Source: Acanthamoeba lenticulata
Lineage: Eukaryota > Discosea > Longamoebia > Acanthamoebidae
DNA: 64,000 nucleotides
Reading direction: 5' to 3'
Assembly: GCA_002179805.1 (NCBI GenBank)
Contig: NAVB01000608.1
Coordinates: 62,001-126,000 of the forward strand
Below the pieces are notes generated by a model. The model was not told the DNA's origin. It saw only the letters and a list, made by a program, of their open reading frames with translations, and did not search any database. Position numbers and translations under genes: made by a program. Shown here piece after piece: positions 56,528 to 64,000 of this stretch (the stretch's first letter is position 1; each line of letters begins with the position of its first letter).

Positions 56528-59500
56528 CTACACGGGACTGGTGTCGGCGGCGCTGAGCTCGGCCTGGATGCGGGCAAGTTGCTGCTCGAGCGCCTCTTGG
56601 CGCCTGTTGAGCTCGCCCTCCTGCTCTTGGCATTGGCGCAGGCCCTCCTCGACTTCGCGCAGGCGGCTCTCTTGTTCTCGTTGTCGCCCAATCGCCTCGT
56701 CCACTTGCCTTTGTGAGAGCTGCGTAGAGAAGGGGGCGTCTCCCAGTCAGTGCCGTACGCGGTTACGCTACATCATCTTCAATCACACCACCGCATCACC
56801 ACCGGGGTAACCGGAGCTAATCCGCCACTTCTCTTTCTTTGCATCGGTACCTGCAAGGCGACGAGCTCATGTCCTTCGCGCGTTGATAGGAGGAACTGTT
56901 GAGACTGTCTCTCCCTGGGAGCGGGGACCCAATCACGAGGCGCCAAATCAGTCTCGGGCTCGGGTGAGAGAGCGGCTGGAGAAGCGGCTGACTGGCGGTG
57001 TACCGTTCGTTCAGGTCTTCCAGAAAGGCACGGGGGATACGCTGTTTGTGCTTAGCAAACAGGTGCGGCCGGTACGCCATCGTCTTGACAGTACCCCCTT
57101 TGGTTTGTCCATGGTCAGAATTTGCCGAGGTGAGTTGGTGTGTGCTTGGGCAGTTCGAGGGCAAGACGAGGAAAGAACGAGGGGAGGGATCACCTGTGCT
57201 ACGGTGGGCATCGAGGGACATGCACGAGCAGTTGTCTTTTGTGAGGCGGACGTAGGTGTAGAGGTCCTCCTCGCGCTCGAAGACGAGCATATTTTGCGTG
57301 AGGATGCGGTGGAGCAACGGCCGCCACCTCCTCGCATTCTACGGTCGCGTTGACCACAAAAGCCGCAAAAAGTCGAGGTGAGGATAATGAGCCACAGCTC
57401 CTGCCCTGATAATGAAGGAGGAAGGAGCTCTAAGGCGCACCTGCGGGATGTAGAGGTTGTTGATCAGGAACGTTGCTCGCTTGAGGCACTCGTTGACCTG
57501 CTGCATCACGTCGGGCGGCATCCCCGCCTTCACCACCGGAAAGATGTGGCCCTGTGGGGACGGCTGGAAGCCGCCTGCATTCGAAGCGTTGGGCATATCG
57601 GCTGAGTCAGCAGTCACAATCAATAGAGTTTATCATTAAAAGACGTACCGTGGGGCTTAAACTCAAACTTGACAAAGGCCGGGTCGTCGTTAAGGTCCAC
57701 GCGGCCGCCTAGCGCCGAGGGGGCTGGCGTGCAGGCGTTGCGGATGTGGCCCACCTTGGGCTCGTAGTCGTTGATGTTGAGGAGATCGATGTAGATTTGA
57801 GAGCGGCTTTGCCAGGCGCTGAGGCGTTGCAGCATCTCGTAGCCCTCGACGAGGATCATGCAGAGCTTGTCCACGCCCCAGTGGTAGGCGAGCATGTTGG
57901 CCAGGCGCACGTTGGCGATCTTCACCTTGTCCCGCACCATCCCACGCACGAGCTCGCGGTCCTCGGGCGGCAGCGAGCTCTCAAACTCCTTGAACCGGAC
58001 GATCGCCGTGTCCAGCGGCTGATCGGCGCCGAACCGAACCTCGCCTCGAGTCGCTGGTGCGTTGAGCGCCCCCAGTGCAGACCGGACCTCGTGCTGCTTG
58101 TTGGTGATGTTCTGCTGCAGCTGCCGGACCTCGTTGACGCGCAGGGCCACGATCTGCGCCTGCTGCGCCTGGTTGCGGATCAGCTTCTGCCGGTTTTGCG
58201 CCGCGTCCGACTGGGCTCGCCTCACTGTGAACAGTTGGCGCTTGGTTTCTTCCATCTGTGCGCTCAGCCTCCGGTTCAGTTCGGCCATCCTCAGACCTGC
58301 ACCGTCCCTCCTCCGCCCCTGGTCAGTCAGATTCCCCCAAACAGCCGCGTGACATGAGGGATTCCTGGCATGCCAAACATTACCGTCGATGGCGACAAAG
58401 GAGAACACGATTGGCTCGATTGAGGCCTCGGTCAGGGCGGCGCCCTCCTGGCCCGTCGGCCTGACGCACGAGAACTCGAGCGTGTAGTTGCCCGGTTGCA
58501 AGCTGACCGTCTCGGCAAACTGGGCCCGGCCGGTATCGACTCCATCAAACCTGAGCGGCGCGAGGGCGCGGCGGCCCATCGGGCCCACAACGACCGGTTG
58601 GACCGCCAGGCTTTGGAGCACGGCCTCGCTCGTGATGGGATTCTCGAATTCATCCACCAGCCGCAGCGCCACATTCTACGATGTTCATAACACCACCCCA
58701 GGAGTGAGGCCAATGCCGACATAAGGTATACTTCCGCCACACTTGGGGTGTATCCTACCAAAGTGATGGGCTTGTTCTCCAGGTAGAGCTTCTCCGCGAT
58801 GGGGTTGCTCTCGACGATCAGCTTACGCGGTTGGGCTGCACGGCAAGAGGGCGAAGGAAGAAAAGTATTAGATTCAGCTGCCTACCATCATCTCATCATG
58901 ATGAAGGGAGATTGTACCAGGGACAATGCGCACGCGCTTGTCGAGATAGCAGATGCGGTTTTCGGGGCCGATGTAGCAGATCCGCACCGGGAACGTTGTT
59001 TTCGTGGACGTGAATTTCTCCAGCAGCGAACAGTCAACCTCCAGAACGTCCTGGGAGGCCCAATATTTGCACACGTGGGTAAGTGAGCGAATCGGGTCAC
59101 ACGTGTCTGCGGGCAGAAAAAGCGCGCGTTGACCGTACGGTCAGCTGGTAGGAATGGCCGCAGATCTCGATGGACAGCGACACCACGCCCGCCCTGTTGA
59201 ACGGCTTGCCCACGGCGTCCACAAGCTCCACCTGGAATCGAAGGTCAGTGGTAGCCACAGCAACACGCATTTTGTTGTTTAAGGCGGAAATGGGCGGTCG
59301 TACGCGAACGATTCCAAGCGACTGACCAGCGGGCAGCTCGAGTGTCTGGGTGCCATTAATGAAGATGATGGCATCGCTGGGTACCACCAGCGGCGTGACG
59401 GTTACCGGGAGCTTTTTCTCGAGGGGAGGCACGCCTGCACGTGCGGAAATTATTATTTAATTGATCAAACGAAACAAAACGAAAAACGAAACAATAAATG

Positions 59501-62500
59501 AAACGAAAAAGTGAAACACAAACCTTCGACATCAAGTCGGAAAGTCAAGCTCGTGCTGAGCTGTTCTGTGACCGTGGGCGCAGTGAATCCGGAGAAGGCG
59601 GCAAGGCCACCCTTGAGCTGGACTCGTATCTCTGGCTCGCCTCTACCTCATGCAACAGAGCCGCCAACAGGGTGAGCAACACAGGAAGCTCTGTGTGCGG
59701 AGAGAGGCCAGCAAGAGAAAGGTGGCGTACAGGGTAGAGTTGGGAAGGAGAACGACGTATCCCTGCGCGTCGGTGATGACGTGGTGCCACTGGTCCACCA
59801 CGTTCCAAAAGATGGGCTGCAGGTCCGTCCCGGACTCCACAACGACTTCTTCAAAGGTGGGCAGGAAGTCATGGATCGGGCCTGCGTTTACTCTCTTGTC
59901 AGCAAAAGGAAACTGCCCGTCCGCGCCAGAGAGGACAACGCACCGGGTTTGATGACCACTTGAATGTCGGCCGCGGTCAGTTCGACATTCATTTCACTGT
60001 CGAGCTCGTCCTTGACTTGACCCTCGGCGTAGGGCGTGGTCACGTAGCCCAGCCGCATGGTGGAGTCGCCGCAGATATCTTCGCCAGCAACGACCAGGCC
60101 CGGGTAGCGCAGCAGGTCGCCGTCGATGTACCACTGGTTGGCGTTGTAGTTGTAGGCTGGCGAGCGCCGCCGCTGGACAAACTGGAGCTCGAGGCCGCGC
60201 ATGACCTTGCTCAGATAGACCGGATGCACGTCGGCGAGCGGCACCCTGTTTTTGAACGGGTCGAGCAGCTGCACGCTGAGGTTGATGCTCTCGCCGCAAT
60301 GGATTTCGCCTGCTTGCTGCGTGCCCTCGATTTGCAAGTGGCCCAGCTGGTGCGGGGCGCCTGTGCACCCAATCAACAGTTGGTGAGTGAGCCGGGTGAG
60401 GCATCACGTCAGCAACAGGCACATACCGGGTATGCTGCGAAGAAGCAAGGACAAGCGAGGCGCATCAGGGAAGTCCATGGGCAGCTTCAATGAAAAGTCC
60501 AGATGGAAGGTGTTGTTGGCCTTCTTGGCCGCGTTGACGCCGGAGATCTTGGCCTTGCCTTCGCGGAGTTGGTACCTGCGGACCTTGTCCTCGACGTTCA
60601 TTAGGAGCTTGCCTTGCAAATTTTCTATCAGCTCGCCGTGGACGTCGACGACCCAGACTTCAAGCCCGCGCAGCTCCTTGCCGGCCTCGATGACGACAAC
60701 CTCCTCGCCGTTGGGGCCCTTCTCGCCGCCCATCGGCTTCTCGTCTTGGTAGAGCCGCAGGAAGAGCGGAGCCAGCTTGTAGTTGTGCTCCGAGATCAAG
60801 TCTGGGTTTGTGCCGTCACCCGCCACGAGCTTGAAGGAGGCCCGTCCGTAGCCTCGCTCGTTGACAACGAAGAACCGGTCCGACAGCACCTTTTCGCCGG
60901 CCTTCACCCTGACGCGAGCAACACACGCACGTGTGTCAAAGTCGAAGAGAGACGGGAGGGCTGGTGGATGGCGCAAGTACTTGAAAGCGGGCTTGTCAGG
61001 CTTGCAATTTACACAGTCTGTGACCTGCACGCGCGGTGGGCGCTGCGTGCTGGTGCGGTTGCCATACTTGTCCTCGAGGACGACGGTCAGCTGAGGCAAG
61101 GTCTCGCCCCTGTGGTAATACTCTTTCTCCTTGCTCACGGGGTGAGCAAAGAGCTTGGCGGGGAGACCCGGCGTGAGCAGGGCTCGAAGCGTTGTCGAGC
61201 ACGACTTGATCGTGATCGACAGCTCAATATCCTCGTCATCATCCTGTTGCCCGCTTTTGGTGGGCTCGATCACCAGGTCCCTAGAGGCATCATGGCGATG
61301 ATCACAGTCAATTTCAATCGTGCCTTCCCATTGCCACACAAGAAAGAGGCACGAAGTCGTACTTGATTAGCATCGTTTCGTCGGCAAACTCGACTGTCAT
61401 GTCGGACTTGTTGAGGTGGTACTTTCGTGCCGGGTTTGCGATGTTAATGGCCCAAGGGAGCTGGCCACCACGAAGAGGTCAAGAGACCATTTCAGGGCAC
61501 AGAAGAGAGGCAGAGGTGTGGCGAAGGGGGTGGACTGTTTACCTCCTGGTCTGTGAAGGGCAGCATAAAATTGTTTTTATCCGTCTGTTGGAGCTTGATG
61601 ACCGGAAGGAACTCGCCCAGCGAGATCACTGCCTTGTCCTGTTCTTGCCGACTCCTGGCGACCCATGAGGCCGAGAGTTTAACCGGATCGCCTGTCAAAG
61701 ATGTGTGCACCACACCGACGACGCAACGTGAGATGACCAGGCTCGTGTTCATGTGGATGTAGAGAGTGCAGAAAACCTGCTTGGACAAGAAGCGGGACTT
61801 GCAGGGGCTTAACACTCTCGTATGGAATAAAAGCGCTCTTTTCGAGTTGCGAGCCTGGCATGTGCACATGTAATAAAAACTTGTTGTTAGCGCCGGTGTG
61901 TTGTTTTGATCTGGCAAACAGGAGGAGAAGGGGCGTACCGGCCGTGAACGTTAGTTGGTACTCGCCTGGAGCAGGCAACTTCACCGTGAAGTAAAAGGGC
62001 CGCTTATCCCATTTTTTGTAGCCGCCCTGAAAGACGCATCAACAGTAGCAAGTGTGAGCCAGAGGCAAGCCGTGGAGACGTAGCGCCAAGAAAAGAGGAG
62101 TCGCATACCGGTTTTGCCGCGAAGTCCTGATGCGGCAGCGCCCAAGATTTGCCCTGCTCGTCCGTTATGCTTGTGAATTTGATGCCTGTACACCCCCCCC
62201 CCCAATACAACAACAGCACAAAAGCGATAAGTAGAGGCCAGAACGAGCCAGGGTCCAACTAGCACGTTACGAACCAAACGGAGGCTTCTCGATCACCTCC
62301 GAGCGACGGTTCAGCACCACCACGCACACGTAATGATTTTCGTTGACTTGCGTGACCTGCTCACCCGAGTCCACAAATCGTGAGCTGATTAGACCAAAAG
62401 AAGGATGACAGTTTGACACGAAGCAAGAGTACCAGCGGACGAGCCGCACGGATGAAGGTGGTGTCTTCGCTGTTGTTGGGCTCCTGAAGTTCCAGATGAT

Positions 62501-64000
62501 CAGGCAACAACATTGCCGCCTGCACTCGCACACAGGGAAGAGAATTGGAGATGTAAAGACGATCAACAGCTAAAAGCATATGCAGAGACATCATGACTGT
62601 GTACCGCCTGCACCAGCTCGTCAAAGGTGGCCCTTGGGATTTTTTCGATACAGCCCAAAGGCAACTTCACGTTCTGCCAAGACAGTGTGGTGAGCAGCAA
62701 TCGCAAAATAAATGGGAAAAAAAGAGAAAGAAAGGGAACAAAGCGTGGCGGCAAGAGGGCGCATACCTCGGATGATTCTGCGTGGTTCCACACACACACG
62801 TACGCGTTGTCTTTCTGCAAGGGAGGACGAATGAATCATTGGACGACGATCATTCAACACCAATGACCAACAGATACCATCATCCTTGATCAAACAAAAC
62901 AAGAAAGAAGTGCACCAGTACCACAAATTTGGTTGAACGATCGAGCTCGAAGAAGCTAATTCGCCCATGAAGTGATCTCTTGCCGTCTTTGCAGCGGACG
63001 GTGTCACCCTCATGAAAGTCTTCGCCGCGGAACCGGATGTGTGTGTAGTAATTGATGCCGGGCACCTTGACGCGGTCTTCTAGCTGCTTTTTTGCGCTGA
63101 CAGGAATCGCCTAAAGACGACGCCCCAGCCCGTCCCCGCGCCACCCCCAGTTAATCCTAAAGAGGGAGGAACAGCAAAGCGCGAAGGGGGGGATCACCTC
63201 GGCATCGAAGCTGTGCCACCACTCGAGCTTCTCGCGGAAAACCTTGCGTAGTTTGTCGTATTGCTTGGCAAAGGCCTGGCCCGTGGGTGTGGAGGCCTTG
63301 AGCTCCTTGGACTGCTTGTAGAGGTAGTCGACCAGCTCTTCGTTGACGCCAAACTGCTGCTTGTGGGACGTGGCCATAATGCTCCGCGGGAAGAAGATGG
63401 CGCCCTTGATCCGGTCGAAGCACTGATGCGGCAGCTTCAACTGCTGTGCGGTGGACATCCTGCGCGCGCTGGGCTCCATCCAGGCGAACCGCTTGCGCTC
63501 GATCTTTGGGAAGAGCCGCCCGACCCAGAAGTAGCTCAGGCCAGGGTCACGGACACGCAGCGGCAGCTCCTCATCCGTTGATTGGTGCTGTTGGTGCAGA
63601 TGATAGGGCACGGGCAGCGTCTCGCGGCCATCAATGATCGGGAAATAGCAGAGGAAGCCCTGTTTTTCATTCGCACAGAAACAGGAACCTGAGCCAGACT
63701 GCGCAACGGAAGGAAGTGCAAAGGGGAGGCCATGAGCGCATACCCAGATTTTGTCAACGCCTGGAAGGAGGTTGTCGGGAATATCGATCGAGAACGACCA
63801 GATGAGGTCCGATCTCGCCTGGTCGATGAACGCCTTGACGTTGCCAGTAACTTCACGCAAGGACTGTCCATCGATTATGATGTCAACCAGCACGACGTCC
63901 CTCATATCAGGTTCAGGAAGCTGCAGCACACCATGGCACAGAGATTAGGGCTGTTAAACAACCTGAAAAAGAGAAAATAGACCAAAAACCACCACAATCG
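56528..64000 (-). CDS. SMCHD1-like chromosome hinge-domain protein, 5' end beyond window
   Basis: The stop is at 56528 and the gene continues past the right edge. Clear exons include 63744..63921, 63198..63698, 62922..63110, 62767..62814, 62605..62673, 62433..62519, 62275..62356, 62109..62185 and 61939..62026; about 15 more follow. Upstream blocks match the order in SMCHD1 after its ATPase: IIDGRETLPVPYHLHQ, LSYFWVGRLFP, CFDRIKGAIFFPRS, then a YTHIRFRGEDFHEGDTVRCK bromo-adjacent-like segment, GGYKKWDKRPF, and a string of Ig-like repeats. A coiled coil (58040-58290) leads to an SMC hinge: RELVRGMVRDKVKIANVRLA, then NMLAYHWGVDKLCMILVEGY. A short coiled coil ends the protein. SMCHD1 silences chromatin in animals; plants have the hinge protein DMS3. 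The GHKL ATPase should lie to the right of 64000. Exon ends left of 61900 are approximate. Confidence 0.75.
57690..58290 (-). other. SMC-type flexible hinge and adjoining coiled coil of the SMCHD1-like gene
   Basis: In one reading frame a Q/R-rich coiled coil (QLQQNITNKQHEVRSALGAL) runs into the hinge core GMVRDKVKIANVRLANMLAY, with the spacing seen in SMCHD1 and SMC proteins. The hinge mediates dimerisation and DNA or RNA binding in the family. Confidence 0.7.

Overview
The window is nuclear DNA of a free-living amoeba, most likely Acanthamoeba (A. castellanii-like). This is an inference. It rests on GC-rich coding sequence, many short GT-AG introns (about 50-110 nt) with donors such as GTACGT and GTGCGT, A/T-rich introns and spacers, very short spacers between genes, and a receptor that combines periplasmic-binding-protein domains with kinase, cyclase and kinase domains. 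I see no prokaryotic operon, CRISPR array, tRNA or rRNA.

I resolve 27 protein genes, most to exon level. Exon junctions were chosen so that phase is kept and conserved motifs are restored; every complete model closes in frame. Left part (1-11092): exocyst Exo84 (minus, cut by the left edge), a DASH-like small protein, a coiled-coil/gelsolin/villin-headpiece protein, and an ankyrin-SPRY-ankyrin-LRR protein with an N-myristoylation motif. Next (11242-21816, all plus): a two-domain saposin, a PH protein, a DUF4397 secreted protein, Mago nashi, an F-box/MORN protein and an M55 D-aminopeptidase. Then a minus-strand block (21929-34945): a membrane kelch protein, SFT2, an isoprenylcysteine methylesterase-like hydrolase, a VIT/vWA protein with a UBR zinc box inside the vWA fold, an STI1-ankyrin-RING protein and a HAD phosphatase. 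After a mitochondrial-type TPR gene (plus) come an acyltransferase-3-like protein, a PH/coiled-coil protein, an acidic membrane peptide and a methyltransferase (minus), then TRAPPC5 and a FYVE protein (plus). The right end (45261-64000, minus) holds a nitrilase-family enzyme, a sphingosine kinase with a doublecortin-like N terminus, a 1666-residue receptor kinase/cyclase/kinase and most of an SMCHD1-like gene cut by the right edge.

The genes do not form one pathway. Membrane traffic is well represented (Exo84, SFT2, TRAPPC5, FYVE), as are lipid and receptor signalling (sphingosine kinase, PH proteins, receptor cyclase) and ubiquitin-linked proteins (F-box, RING, UBR). Several genes are divergent pairs less than 300 bp apart, so shared promoters are likely. 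The most unusual item is the UBR box inserted in a vWA domain (about 28905-29175), directly downstream of a RING protein gene. Other unusual architectures are the SMCHD1-like gene, the doublecortin-like/sphingosine kinase fusion and the coiled-coil villin. Three introns appear to use GC-AG boundaries.
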